NCBI GenBank assembly: GCA_942492735.1
Contig: OW818648.1
Location: 3,100,001-3,164,000, forward strand
Direction: 5' to 3'
Length of the DNA stretch: 64,000 nucleotides
DNA from: Sporobacter sp942492735
GTDB lineage: Bacteria; Bacillota; Clostridia; Oscillospirales; Oscillospiraceae
A program made the position numbers and the translations under genes. Shown piece by piece: positions 1 to 9,171 of this stretch (within the stretch, counting starts at the first letter, position 1; each line of letters begins with the position of its first letter). The notes beneath the pieces are model-generated. The model worked only from the letters and a program-made list of their open reading frames with translations, made no database searches and was not told where the DNA came from.

Positions 1-1502
1 TTCTTTGCATCAGTTTTATCATAGCAGCTGAATATTTCACTGTATGATGCGGAATCAGGCCGTTTCGTCGCAAGCGAAACCACAGGTACTATGACAAGAC
101 TTGTCAGCATGGCAATGACACCTGCGTTAATCGGTGAGGCGATGTACCCAATAAACATATTCGATACCGTTATGCCGACTCCGGTGATAAAGCTGGCCCA
201 AACCGCTGCTTTCGTGGTACGTTTCCAGTAGAGTCCATAAAGGAACGGACCAAGAAAAGATCCCGCAAGCGCGCCCCAGGAGATGCCCATAAGCTGCGCA
301 ATAAAGGTAACAGACGATTTAAACTGAATCAACGCTAGAATAACTGAGATCAATATGAAGACTGCCAAGAAAATACGAATCATCAGTACTTGTTTCTTTT
401 CAGTCATTTCCTTGACAATATTGCCCTTAATGAAGTCCAATGTAAGCGAGGAGCTGGAGGTCAAGACAAGAGAGGACAAGGTGGACATTGACGCTGAAAG
501 CACAAGTATGACCGCAACGCCTATCAGTATATCCGGAAGCGTGGAAATAACGGAAGGTATGATCCTGTCGAACATGATTTTTCCTGCGTCATTGTACAGA
601 GCGGGAGAATCGAAAAGCCTGCCGAAGCCGCCCAGGAAATAGCACCCGCCGGCAATTACCAGGGCGAATACCGTTGTAATTACCGTGCCTTTCACCACGG
701 ATTTTTCGTCCTTGATTGCATAAAACTTGTGCACCATCTGCGGCAAACCCCATGTGCCGAGCGAGGTGAGGATAACAACCCCAATAAGTCCCCATGGATC
801 GGGGCCGAGCAGTGATGTGAATACGCCCGTATTTCCTGAAGCATCTGGTATCTGCGAAAGACTGTTCAGCGCTTCCGAAAATCCACCCTGACCGTTTAAA
901 ACGGTTACAATTATCGCAACAATGCCTGCCAGCATGATTATCCCCTGTATGAAGTCATTTACAGCAGTGGCAAAATAACCTCCCGTTATGACATAAACAG
1001 CCGTCAGTACCGCCATCGCAACGATACACACGGTGTAATCGATGTTAAAGGCTATACCAAATATCCTTGACAGTCCATTGTAGAGCGACGCCGTGTAGGG
1101 AATCATAAAGATGAACAGTATTGCGGAAGCAGCGATCTTCAGATTTTTGCTGCCATAACGCTTTGCAAAGAAATCAGGCATTGTGGCGCTGCCGAGATGA
1201 TGCGTCATAATCCGCGTCCGGCGTGCCAGAACCAGCCAGGCAACCATGCCTCCTATTAAAGCGTTTCCGATCCCGATGAGTGTCGCCGAGATTCCGTATT
1301 TCCAGCCAAACTGGCCCGCATAACCGACAAAAATCACGGCTGAAAAATAGGTGGTTCCATAAGCGAAAGCGCTCATCCATGGCCCTATGCTGCGGCCTCC
1401 AAGCACAAATTGATTGACATTTGTCGCTTTTTTACGGCAGTAAATACCGACACCAACTGTTATAATTACGAACGCCAGGAGCAAAACAATCTTTATACCC
1501 AA
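1..1502 (-). CDS. Sodium:solute symporter (SSS family), C-terminus cut by window edge
   Basis: Translating the minus strand gives an unbroken hydrophobic protein of about 500 residues that runs off the left edge. It has many membrane segments and stretches typical of the SSS/SglT family, such as GGRSIGPWMSAFAYGTTYF near the N-terminus, YVITGGYFATAVNDFIQG, and TSLGTWGLPQMVHKFYAIKD. The family imports organic solutes (sugars, proline, pantothenate, carboxylates) with sodium; the substrate cannot be read here. I chose TTG at 1502 as start because GAGGTG lies 6 nt upstream; an in-frame GTG at 1511 is the alternative. It follows an acyl-CoA synthetase by about 35 nt on the same strand, so the pair may import and activate one acid. 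That link is inference. Confidence 0.85.
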   Translation of the reverse strand, partial: MGIKIVLLLAFVIITVGVGIYCRKKATNVNQFVLGGRSIGPWMSAFAYGTTYFSAVIFVGYAGQFGWKYGISATLIGIGNALIGGMVAWLVLARRTRIMTHHLGSATMPDFFAKRYGSKNLKIAASAILFIFMIPYTASLYNGLSRIFGIAFNIDYTVCIVAMAVLTAVYVITGGYFATAVNDFIQGIIMLAGIVAIIVTVLNGQGGFSEALNSLSQIPDASGNTGVFTSLLGPDPWGLIGVVILTSLGTWGLPQMVHKFYAIKDEKSVVKGTVITTVFALVIAGGCYFLGGFGRLFDSPALYNDAGKIMFDRIIPSVISTLPDILIGVAVILVLSASMSTLSSLVLTSSSSLTLDFIKGNIVKEMTEKKQVLMIRIFLAVFILISVILALIQFKSSVTFIAQLMGISWGALAGSFLGPFLYGLYWKRTTKAAVWASFITGVGITVSNMFIGYIASPINAGVIAMLTSLVIVPVVSLATKRPDSASYSEIFSCYDKTDAK

Positions 1503-1538
1503 GACAGACACCTCAATTCACAAAATTTTACTTTCCTT

Positions 1539-3176
1539 CTACGATTTGTTCTGTGCCGCGACAAGGCTATCTCCGCCGTACATTGCTCTGAGTTTTGGTT
1601 TTTCGATTTTCCCTGTTGGATTACGCGGTACTTTTGCAAAGATGATTTTATGTGGGCGTTTGTAGCGCGGCAGCTCGTGACAGAATGTGTTGACGCTCTC
1701 TTCCGTACATGTATGTCCCTGTTTGATTTCGATAATCGCCGCGGATATTTCGCCGAGGCGCGCGTCCGGTAGACCGATAACTGCTACATCCTTGATATCG
1801 GGGTGTGCGCTTAAGAAGTTTTCGATTTGAACTGGATATAAATTTTCTCCGCCTGTGATGATGACGTCTTTTTTTCGATCGACAAGGAAAATAAAACCGT
1901 CCTTGTCCTCCTGCGCCATATCCCCCGTAAACAGCCAGCCGTCCCTGAGTGTCTCAGCTGTCGCCTTTGGGTCGTTGAAGTAACATGTCATAAGGCCAGG
2001 TCCTTTGACGCAGAGCTCGCCGACACCCCCCTTTTGGACGATTTCACCTTTTTCGTCGACAATCTTGACTTCCCAGCCGTAGCCGGCGATGCCGATGGCG
2101 CCGACCTTGTGGATGTTTTCAACACCAAGATGGACACAACCGGGACCGATCGATTCTGACAGGCCGTAGTTCGTATCGTAGTCATGTTTCGGAAAATAAT
2201 GCTTCCATCGTTTAATCAGGCTCTGCGGGACGGGCTGCGCACCGATATGCATCAGCCGCAGCTGCTCCAGGTTGTAATCAGAGATTTTCAAATCGCCGCG
2301 ATCCAGCGCGTTTAAAATATCCTGCGTCCAAGGTACAAGCAGCCAAACGATGGTACATTTTTCATTGGATATCGCTTCAAATATGTATTTCGGTTCAGTT
2401 CCTTTCAGAAGTATACCTTTGCCGCCGACGAGGAAGCTGCCAAACCAATGCATTTTTGCGCCTGTATGATAAAGCGGCGGAATGCACAGGAAAATATCGT
2501 CCTTCGTCTGCCCGTGATGCGCCTGCTCGCAGACACATGCGTGCATGAGGCTGGTGTGCTTATGCAGTATGGCTTTCGGGAAGCCGGTTGTACCTGAGGA
2601 GAAATAGATTGCCGCGTCATCATCGTCAGTTATCTTAATATCCGGTGAGCTGCTCGAGCAGTCGGCTGTGAGCTGGCCATAATCCTCGGCAAAGGTCGGG
2701 CACTCACCTGAACCGGTGTACAAAAGCATCCTGTTTTTGCTGATCGACTCGGCAATTTCCTCGATGCGCCCGATAAATTCCTGCCCAAAAATCAGTACAT
2801 CCGCCTCGGCCAGATTCAGGCAGTATTTAATTTCCTCCGACGTATATCGGAAATTGAGGGGTACCGCAATCGCTCCGGTCTTCAGTACGCCGAAGTATAT
2901 CGGCAGCCACTCGAGGCCGTTCATCATAAGAATTGCGACTTTCTTCCCTTTTTTTATGCCGCTGCCCAGAAGAAAGTTTGCGAAGCGGTTGGACTTTTCA
3001 TTGAAAATATTCCAGGTGATCTCTCTGCGGTAATACGGTGCATGCGACGGCTCAATTAGCTCGTATTCTTTCCACGTGACGCGGCGGTTATCGTGACGTT
3101 CGGGATTGATTTCGACAAGACAAACATCACTTCCATATAGTGAACAGTTTTTTTCAAGTATCTCGGTAATTGGCAT
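1539..3176 (-). CDS. AMP-dependent acyl-CoA synthetase/ligase
   Basis: This is a full-length member of the ANL adenylate-forming superfamily, which couples a carboxylic acid to CoA through an acyl-AMP. The P-loop SSGTTGFPK lies near residues 198-206 counted from the upstream ATG at 3191. The hinge region DGWLFTGDMAQEDKDGF, the DRKKDVIITGGENLYP segment and the C-terminal PTGKIEKPKLR with its catalytic lysine are all present. I prefer the ATG at 3176 because GGGAG stands 8 nt upstream; the ATG at 3191 would add five residues with only a weak ribosome site. The acid is not evident: the sequence resembles medium/long-chain or aryl acid ligases. A sodium:solute symporter follows on the same strand. 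Confidence 0.85.
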   Translation of the reverse strand: MPITEILEKNCSLYGSDVCLVEINPERHDNRRVTWKEYELIEPSHAPYYRREITWNIFNEKSNRFANFLLGSGIKKGKKVAILMMNGLEWLPIYFGVLKTGAIAVPLNFRYTSEEIKYCLNLAEADVLIFGQEFIGRIEEIAESISKNRMLLYTGSGECPTFAEDYGQLTADCSSSSPDIKITDDDDAAIYFSSGTTGFPKAILHKHTSLMHACVCEQAHHGQTKDDIFLCIPPLYHTGAKMHWFGSFLVGGKGILLKGTEPKYIFEAISNEKCTIVWLLVPWTQDILNALDRGDLKISDYNLEQLRLMHIGAQPVPQSLIKRWKHYFPKHDYDTNYGLSESIGPGCVHLGVENIHKVGAIGIAGYGWEVKIVDEKGEIVQKGGVGELCVKGPGLMTCYFNDPKATAETLRDGWLFTGDMAQEDKDGFIFLVDRKKDVIITGGENLYPVQIENFLSAHPDIKDVAVIGLPDARLGEISAAIIEIKQGHTCTEESVNTFCHELPRYKRPHKIIFAKVPRNPTGKIEKPKLRAMYGGDSLVAAQNKS

Positions 3177-3302
3177 ACGGCTTGCTCCCATCTTTGTATA
3201 ATCTCTATAATCAATATTTTAGTCTATAAAGAAAAATAGTCATGCGGCTGCAGCTTTGACATAAATTGCTGCACTTGCCATCTATGACCAATTATTAAAC
3301 AG

Positions 3303-3337
3303 CGGTCGGTTATCTCATTTAACTCAACAACCAACCG
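3303..3337. promoter_or_regulatory. Inverted repeat in the acyl-CoA synthetase/comEC divergent gap (candidate repressor operator)
   Basis: CGGTCGGTT and AACCAACCG form arms that match at 8 of 9 positions, separated by 17 nt. The gap 3177-3562 between the divergent acyl-CoA synthetase and comEC holds no gene. GGTCGG-type arms are common in TetR-family operators that control acyl-CoA genes, but no such regulator is in the window, so the assignment is tentative. Confidence 0.3.
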
Positions 3338-3562
3338 TTTATATGTAAATTACTTTAGCGCTTTAAACTCCCTGGGAATTAACGTGTTTGGACTTTAAAT
3401 CATTGAAGCGACTATACCAAAACACCTCTCATTTGTCAAGAGTTCGTGCGCATTTTTTTCGTCTGTCGACAGCCTTAGACAACCTCTATGAAATTTGGGT
3501 AATTGGGCAGGAAGTGCTTTACAAAAAAATACCATGATGATACGATTACAGCGGTAAGACTC

Positions 3563-5878
3563 ATGTATCCTTATGCGACTTTTGCTGCAAAGGGGTCAAT
3601 CAAATTGAGAAAACTGGCAACAGGCGCCTTCGCATTTTCTGCCGCCGTTATCATGTCTCACTATTTAGTGCCAGCATCCTGGGGCACCTTCTGCTGCGTC
3701 ATTTTTGTCTTTGTCTCCTTCATTGGCCTGTTCTTCAGCGGCAATACACGCCTCCGCATTTTCCTGATTTTTCTCGGGCTGGCTGCCGGCTTTTTTTGGA
3801 ACAATCTCTACATTTCTGTATTCTATAAACCTGCAGAATATTTTTACGACCGATCCCAGACGGTGTCGGCAGTCGTCCTCGGAGAACCGGAACCAACCGA
3901 CTATGGGTCAAAGGTTCTCGTCAGCATTATGACGAATAACGGACCGCGCATCAAAACGCAGCTGTATAGCTACGGTCGTGTGCCTGACGTCAAGCCGGGG
4001 AACACGATCGAATTAACAGCCCTCTTTCGTACAGCAGATACTATTTACGGTGAGGCAACCGAGAAGTTCGTTTCAAATGGCATCTATCTGATGGCACACG
4101 TCAGCGGTGATATAACAATTACTGACGCATCCGAACCTATCATCTTTTTCCCCATCCGGCTGGCTCATGAATTACAGCAAATGATTGAGGAAATATTCCC
4201 TCAAGACGTCATCGCCTTCATGCGTGCGCTTATCCTCGGCAACACGTCAGGTGTATACAAAGATACAGCATTGGCGGCGGCGCTCGGAACAACCGGTACA
4301 TCGCATATCATTTCAGTTTCCGGAATGAACATTGCTTTTCTAATGGGCTTCATGGGCTTATGTATCAAAAAAAAACACGTCGCAACAGCCATTGGTATTC
4401 CGGTGATCGTTATTTTCATAACAACTGTCGGTTTTATGCCGCCCGTTACCAGAGCTGGTATCATGCAGATATTTCTCTTAAGCGCACCGATTTTCAAACG
4501 AGAAAACGATAACGTCACATCGCTTGCCGCGGCGCTCTTTCTTATTCTGCTCTGCAATCCCTTTGCAGCGGCCAGCGCAGGTCTTCAGCTGTCATTTTCT
4601 GCGACACTCGGCATCCTGCTTTTCTCGGAAAAGATTTTCTCGGTACTCGAGGACGCGCTTCACAAATGGAAAATCTATGAAAACCGCGTTATAAAAGCCA
4701 CTGTTCGCTTTATTATTGCCAGCTTTGCAACGACAGGCGGCGCTCTTATTCTTTCCGTGCCCCTGATCGCGCTGCATTTCGGCACCGTCTCGCTGATCGC
4801 GCCGCTGGCCAATCTATGTATCCTTTGGGCGGTAACACTCGCTTTCTGCGGCGGCATCATCGCTGTTGTTATCGGCTTTATCTATGCCCCGATTGGTTCC
4901 ATTATTGCCTTCTTTGTTGCGTTGCTGGCAAGATACTGTCAGGAAGCGATAAAAGTGCTTTCGCACTTCCCTTTTGCATCGGTTTATACGTCAAATCCAG
5001 TCCTCGTCATTTGGCTTGTCTATGTCTACATGCTGTTTATTACTGTTGTAAAACGAGGGGTCAGGCGCTGGCAGCTCCTTTATCCTGTATGCCTGTCCGC
5101 GATTGCTTTATGTCTCATTCTTCTTTGCACGTCAATTTTTTCGGACGGTCATCATCTCTCCGTCACGGCCCTTGATGTCGGGCAGGGACAGTCGATCGTC
5201 GTCACCTCGGGAAAATACACCGCTGTGATTGACTGCGGGAGCTCGAGCGGAAAAGACGCAGGTGGTATCGTTACGAAATATCTCCAAAGCCACGGACGGA
5301 CGCAAATTGATCTTCTCGTTTTAACGCACTATCATTCTGATCACGCAAATGGCGCTATTTCGCTGTTAGAACGCTATCATGTCGGTTCCATTGCGCTCCC
5401 CGCCCCTTCTATTGATGACGGCGCACTTCCGGTTGAAATTATCAAGCTTGCACAGGTCAAAGAAATCGGTATCATCAACGTTTCCGAAAATCTAGTCGTG
5501 ACGTTTGGCAATGCGACGATGACCCTATATGCCCCAATCGGAAGCGAAGGAGAAAACGAGCGCGGTCTCTCGGTTCTCTGTTCTGAGAAAGGCTTCGAAG
5601 CACTCATAACCGGCGATATGAATGGTGATAATGAACGCCGACTTATTATGTCCGCGCAGCTGCCGGACATCGAGCTCCTTGTTGTTGGACATCACGGTGC
5701 TAAACAATCGACATCGGATGAACTGCTGGTCACAGTCAAGCCGGAGACAGCTATCATCTCTTCCGGGTATAATACGTACGGACACCCAGCACCGGAAACA
5801 TTGCAAAAACTTGCTCTTGCGGGTATTATGACATACCGTACAGATGAATCAGGCCATATATCAATAAGCGGATGGTAA
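3563..5878 (+). CDS. comEC: ComEC/Rec2 DNA-uptake channel protein
   Basis: ComEC forms the membrane channel that takes single-stranded DNA into the cell during transformation. The N-terminal third has membrane helices and a soluble loop. The central Competence domain carries the SHIISVSGMNIAF signature and about ten membrane segments. The C-terminal metallo-beta-lactamase-like domain begins near VTALDVGQGQSIVV and has the HYHSDHANGA metal motif, so this is the full three-part form. The start is uncertain. A TTG at 3503 opens the frame but has no good ribosome site. ATG at 3563 is used here. TTG at 3605, preceded at 9 nt by AAAGGGG, would give a protein that begins directly at the first membrane helix. 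It is followed by holA, a common clostridial neighbour. No other competence gene is visible. Confidence 0.9.
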   Translation: MYPYATFAAKGSIKLRKLATGAFAFSAAVIMSHYLVPASWGTFCCVIFVFVSFIGLFFSGNTRLRIFLIFLGLAAGFFWNNLYISVFYKPAEYFYDRSQTVSAVVLGEPEPTDYGSKVLVSIMTNNGPRIKTQLYSYGRVPDVKPGNTIELTALFRTADTIYGEATEKFVSNGIYLMAHVSGDITITDASEPIIFFPIRLAHELQQMIEEIFPQDVIAFMRALILGNTSGVYKDTALAAALGTTGTSHIISVSGMNIAFLMGFMGLCIKKKHVATAIGIPVIVIFITTVGFMPPVTRAGIMQIFLLSAPIFKRENDNVTSLAAALFLILLCNPFAAASAGLQLSFSATLGILLFSEKIFSVLEDALHKWKIYENRVIKATVRFIIASFATTGGALILSVPLIALHFGTVSLIAPLANLCILWAVTLAFCGGIIAVVIGFIYAPIGSIIAFFVALLARYCQEAIKVLSHFPFASVYTSNPVLVIWLVYVYMLFITVVKRGVRRWQLLYPVCLSAIALCLILLCTSIFSDGHHLSVTALDVGQGQSIVVTSGKYTAVIDCGSSSGKDAGGIVTKYLQSHGRTQIDLLVLTHYHSDHANGAISLLERYHVGSIALPAPSIDDGALPVEIIKLAQVKEIGIINVSENLVVTFGNATMTLYAPIGSEGENERGLSVLCSEKGFEALITGDMNGDNERRLIMSAQLPDIELLVVGHHGAKQSTSDELLVTVKPETAIISSGYNTYGHPAPETLQKLALAGIMTYRTDESGHISISGW

Positions 5879-5896
5879 TTCAGACAACGCTATTGC

Positions 5897-5987
5897 GTAG
5901 TGGCGATTCACGAATCGCCCATCCCCCGCGGTAAACAGGGCGTTAATCGTACACGCAGGAATTGGGCGATTCGTGAATCGCCCCTAC
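5897..5987. repeat. GTAGGG-palindrome element, inverted pair (copy F)
   Basis: Both ends carry the palindrome GGCGATTCACGAATCGCC, one as GTAGTGG and the other as the inverted GTAGGGG form, with about 40 nt between them. The whole 91-nt unit can fold into a long hairpin. It fills the gap between comEC and holA. Related units lie at 36939, 38917, 45925, 46163, 49617 and 63535. Confidence 0.8.
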
Positions 5988-6022
5988 ATTATCTTTAAAC
6001 AGCATACGAAAGGTACACAAAT

Positions 6023-7072
6023 ATGGCTCAGAAAAAAACGGACAATACGGAATATGAAGCACTGAAGGCGGCTGTCAGTAATGGTCAGCTCGGCAACTTA
6101 TACATCTTTCACGGTGAAGAGCGGTATCTCCTGGAGTACTATCTCACACAAATACGGAAGCGTTTGGTCGGCGACGAATTTTTGGAATTCAATTATAAAA
6201 AGTTCGACGGGACTGTCTCCATTGACGAGTTGGCATCCGCATGCGATATGCTGCCCGCTTTTGCCGAACGCACGCTCATTGAGGTCAACGATTTAGACAT
6301 GTTCAAAGCCAAGGACGACGTTAAGCAGAAGTTGACTGAATTAATAGCCGACCTGCCCGATTATGTCTGCCTGATATTCGTCTACGATATTGTCGAATAC
6401 AACCCGGACGGTCGACAGAAGCTCACAATCGCCATGAAAAGCGCCGCAAAAATCGTTGAATTTTCCGTTCAGCAGCAAGCAGAAATCGTCAAATGGATTA
6501 AGAAGCATTTTTCCGCAATCGGCAAAATAATCGACACGACGACAGCGGAATATCTTGCGTTTATCACCGGCGGGCTGATGACCTCACTCAATGTTGAAAT
6601 AGGCAAGGTCAGTTCATTCACAAACGACGTGACGATTACACGGGAGCATATTGACGCCGTTGTGACACCCGTGCTTGATGCCGTTTCTTACAAACTGGCA
6701 GACTATATCGCCGACAGTGATTTCAATGCCGCCTCCAGCGTTTTATCTGAGCTTTTAAATATGCGAGAACCGCCGCATAAGCTGATCTTTTCAATATCTC
6801 TGAAGTTCAGGCAGCTTATGGCTGCCAGGCTTGCCATTGATAACGGCTTGGGAGAGAAATATTTGATGAAGCTCTGCTCTATACGGTTTGACTTTCAGGC
6901 CCGGAACCTGCTGACAAGCGCCAGAAAATTATCGCTTCAAGACTGCCGAAAATCTGTCATTTTGTGTGCCGAAACGGCCCGCCGGATGAATCTTGGCGGC
7001 GACCTGGAAAACCTTCTAGCAGAGCTCTTAATCTGTTTGGCTGAAAACAAGCGGAGCACACGTCTATGCTGA
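6023..7072 (+). CDS. holA: DNA polymerase III subunit delta
   Basis: The delta subunit opens the beta sliding clamp within the clamp-loader complex. The N-terminus reads GNLYIFHGEERYLLEYYLTQI, the degenerate nucleotide-binding start typical of HolA, followed by the acidic segment around DLPDYVCLIFVYD. The C-terminal part, from about residue 210, has the helical DAVSYKLADYI...MREPPHKLIFSISLKFRQL layout of the DNA pol3 delta family. At 349 residues it has the normal length. It overlaps rnmV by 7 nt, so the two are translated from one mRNA. Confidence 0.93.
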   Translation: MAQKKTDNTEYEALKAAVSNGQLGNLYIFHGEERYLLEYYLTQIRKRLVGDEFLEFNYKKFDGTVSIDELASACDMLPAFAERTLIEVNDLDMFKAKDDVKQKLTELIADLPDYVCLIFVYDIVEYNPDGRQKLTIAMKSAAKIVEFSVQQQAEIVKWIKKHFSAIGKIIDTTTAEYLAFITGGLMTSLNVEIGKVSSFTNDVTITREHIDAVVTPVLDAVSYKLADYIADSDFNAASSVLSELLNMREPPHKLIFSISLKFRQLMAARLAIDNGLGEKYLMKLCSIRFDFQARNLLTSARKLSLQDCRKSVILCAETARRMNLGGDLENLLAELLICLAENKRSTRLC

Positions 7073-7677
7073 AGGTGAAAGAAGTTATCGTCGTTGAAGG
7101 TCGTTATGATAAGAACACCGTCAGCCAGGCTGTTGACGCAACCGTCATCGAGACAGCCGGATTCGGCATATTCTCAGATACCGAAAAAACGAACCTGCTC
7201 AAAAGACTTGCGGAAAAACGCGGCTTGATTATTTTGACAGACAGCGACAGCGCCGGATTTCTGATCCGCGGCTATCTGAAAGGACTGTTGGACTGTCAAT
7301 ATGTCAAGCAAGCCTATATTCCCGACAGACCGGGACGCGAAAGGAGAAAACGCGTACCGTCCAAGGAAGGCAAGCTGGGCGTTGAAGGCATGAACCGCGA
7401 TACAATTATCAATGCTTTGAGACGCGCAGGCGCGACGTTTGAAGAGGAAACAGCGACCGTCAAAACAAGCGAATCGATTACAAAATCAGATTTGTACACC
7501 CTCGGTCTCACCGGTACGCCCGGAAGCGCCGAACGCCGATTGGAGCTGCTGCGGCGACTTGACCTGCCGGAGCATCTCTCTCCGAACGGCTTGCTTGACG
7601 TCTTGAACGCGCTGTTTTCACGGGACGATTTTATGCACCAATTTTACGCAGTTTTCAGCAAAATCGCAGAAGATTAG
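7066..7677 (+). CDS. rnmV: Ribonuclease M5
   Basis: RNase M5 matures 5S rRNA in Gram-positive bacteria. The N-terminal TOPRIM domain is plain: KEVIVVEGRYD holds the conserved Glu, and ILTDSDSAG is the DxD motif near residues 58-66. Next come the basic segment PDRPGRERRKRVPSKEGKLGVEGM, characteristic of RNase M5, and a C-terminal helical domain (DUF4093 type) ending near the stop. It is 203 residues long, slightly longer than Bacillus RnmV. The start overlaps the end of holA. The other TOPRIM proteins, DnaG-like and RecR, lack this basic segment. Confidence 0.92.
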   Translation: MLKVKEVIVVEGRYDKNTVSQAVDATVIETAGFGIFSDTEKTNLLKRLAEKRGLIILTDSDSAGFLIRGYLKGLLDCQYVKQAYIPDRPGRERRKRVPSKEGKLGVEGMNRDTIINALRRAGATFEEETATVKTSESITKSDLYTLGLTGTPGSAERRLELLRRLDLPEHLSPNGLLDVLNALFSRDDFMHQFYAVFSKIAED

Positions 7678-7781
7678 ACAAGAATTTTGCTGTGCGTCCA
7701 TCAGTAGAATCTACTCTAAAATCTCTTTACAACATCTTGTATCTTTGTCGAATCATGTCACTTATTGCGATATTTAAGTGT

Positions 7782-7812
7782 GGAATTATTTAGTTTGTTA
7801 TGAAATAATTCC
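7782..7812. promoter_or_regulatory. AT-rich hairpin upstream of the DUF6514-like gene
   Basis: GGAATTATTT and AAATAATTCC form a perfect 10-bp stem with an 11-nt loop, about 40 nt before the small gene at 7851. There is no T-run after it, so it is not a standard terminator. It could be an operator or an mRNA structure. The rest of the gap 7678-7850 shows no gene. Confidence 0.35.
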
Positions 7813-7850
7813 CTCAAAACCCGCGAATTTTTTGACAGGAGAGGTAAGCG

Positions 7851-8135
7851 ATGCGACAAATGGAAATAAGCAGAAAGTCCTTGCAAACGGGCGATGAAGA
7901 GCGCACTCTTGTTTATTATGTGACGATCGATGATCTGAACGATGCACAATCCGGTATTGTGCTCGAGACATACGGTGTCGGTATCACAATATGCGAGAGT
8001 GGGGAGACAGAGATCATTCCAAATGTGACGTTCAGCAGAACAAGTATCCTCGCATTAGTCGACCTGCTTGCTTACCATCTTGTCACACCTGTTACAGCAC
8101 GTGATGTTGTTAATGACTGGCTTTGCGATAACTGA
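7851..8135 (+). CDS. Small DUF6514-like protein
   Basis: A 94-residue cytoplasmic protein behind a strong ribosome site (AGGAGAGG, 8 nt before ATG). It has no membrane segment or cysteine cluster except one Cys near the middle. The pattern of a beta-rich core (ERTLVYYVTID...GIVLETYGVGI) followed by a C-terminal helix with VTPVTARDVVNDWL resembles the uncharacterised DUF6514 family of Clostridia. I make that match from memory of the family, not a search. It stands between rnmV and nrdR on the same strand. Its function is unknown. Confidence 0.65.
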   Translation: MRQMEISRKSLQTGDEERTLVYYVTIDDLNDAQSGIVLETYGVGITICESGETEIIPNVTFSRTSILALVDLLAYHLVTPVTARDVVNDWLCDN

Positions 8136-8209
8136 CAAATCACTGACATATCATATAAAAATTGTATGGGGATGCATCTTTTTTTGTAGCATACCCATAC
8201 TTATTTTTA

Positions 8210-8238
8210 TACACAATATAGTGTTCATATGTTATAAT
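8210..8238 (+). promoter_or_regulatory. nrdR promoter with embedded NrdR-box-like sequence
   Basis: TATAAT at 8233-8238 has TACACA as a weak -35 at 8210-8215, 17 nt upstream. Lying over the -35 and the spacer is ACACAATATAGTGT (8211-8224), a near-palindrome with the ACAC/GTGT ends of NrdR boxes, though two bases shorter than the usual 16-nt consensus. The next gene is nrdR itself, so autoregulation is plausible. A second, tandem box, usual for NrdR, was not found. Confidence 0.5.
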
Positions 8239-8295
8239 AATGCATATTGTATCAATCGGTCACATACAGGCTATAAAAAGATCGGAGGCCCTATT

Positions 8296-8751
8296 ATGAA
8301 ATGCCCATATTGCGGTTATTCTGAAAGCCGGGTAATTGATTCAAGACCCGCAGAGGAAGGTGCAACAATCCGCCGCCGCCGCGAGTGCCTCTCCTGCCAA
8401 AAAAGGTTCACGACATATGAAATCATGGAACGCGTGCCTCTGATCGTTATTAAGAAAGACGGCAGCCGGCAGACCTTCGACAAGATGAAGATTTTGAACG
8501 GTATGCTCCGTGCCTGCGAAAAACGCCCCGTCGCCCTGGCCGATATGCAGAAGGCCGTGGATGAGATTGAGCAGGAGCTCCAGAATTCGCTGGAGCGCGA
8601 GGTCGATTCGACAGCGATCGGCGAGCTCGTGATGAAAAAACTGAAAACGCTCGATGAGGTTGCATATGTCCGCTTCGCGTCGGTTTATCGGCAGTTCAAG
8701 GACTTGAACACTTTTATGGAAGAACTGAACAAACTTCTGACCGACAAATAA
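8296..8751 (+). CDS. nrdR: Transcriptional repressor NrdR
   Basis: NrdR represses ribonucleotide reductase genes by sensing ATP/dATP. The N-terminal zinc ribbon has MKCPYCGYSESRVIDSRP and the second pair RRECLSCQKRF. The ATP-cone domain follows from about residue 48 (PLIVIKKDGSRQTFD) and ends near residue 140. The length of 151 residues is standard. The open frame extends upstream to 8068, but that part is AT-rich and unrelated to NrdR; ATG 8296 with CGGAGG upstream is the true start. Confidence 0.96.
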   Translation: MKCPYCGYSESRVIDSRPAEEGATIRRRRECLSCQKRFTTYEIMERVPLIVIKKDGSRQTFDKMKILNGMLRACEKRPVALADMQKAVDEIEQELQNSLEREVDSTAIGELVMKKLKTLDEVAYVRFASVYRQFKDLNTFMEELNKLLTDK

Positions 8752-8755
8752 ACGC

Positions 8756-9136
8756 CTAAAAAATACTGCCGAGCTTTATTTGTTCGATAGATGATATGCT
8801 TTTCAGTCGCGCGATAGCCGCCTGGGCAGCGCCTCGCATCGCGCCCGGTTCCTTTGCGTATACCTGTGCCAGCAGATTATATATGGCGTCTGTCGCCGAC
8901 TCGGTCTCTGGGTGCCGGAGCACAAGATGCGTATAGGTTTCACTGCTATTCCACAAATCTGCAGCTTCCTCGGCTTTCCTTTCAGCCTCAGGCCAATGAC
9001 CTGCAAGCGCAGATGTCTCAGATTCTTCGATGAGGCTTGTCACATTATCCGTGAGCTTGTTCAGGAAATGTATATTGACAAATGCCGCCGCGAGAAGCGC
9101 TACTAGAAAACAACCAATAATGATTTCTTTTTTCAT
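8756..9136 (-). CDS. DUF4363-like membrane-anchored protein
   Basis: A 126-residue protein with one N-terminal membrane anchor (IIIGCFLVALLAAAFV, residues 4-19) and an alpha-helical outer domain with the WPEAERKAEEAADLWN pattern of DUF4363. DUF4363 genes are often found next to DUF421 genes, as here. The frame runs upstream to 9244 through two hairpins, but ATG 9136, preceded by AAGGGAATGG, is the sensible start because the anchor then begins at the N-terminus. The function is unknown; it is sometimes linked with spore or envelope proteins. Confidence 0.75.
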   Translation of the reverse strand: MKKEIIIGCFLVALLAAAFVNIHFLNKLTDNVTSLIEESETSALAGHWPEAERKAEEAADLWNSSETYTHLVLRHPETESATDAIYNLLAQVYAKEPGAMRGAAQAAIARLKSISSIEQIKLGSIF

Positions 9137-9171
9137 GCTTATGACCATTCCCTTCCCGGGAATTGTGCTGT

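Noticed and set aside
8068..8295. N-terminal extension of NrdR
   Set aside because: AT-rich, contains the promoter and box, and gives sequence unlike any NrdR; ATG 8296 has a good ribosome site.
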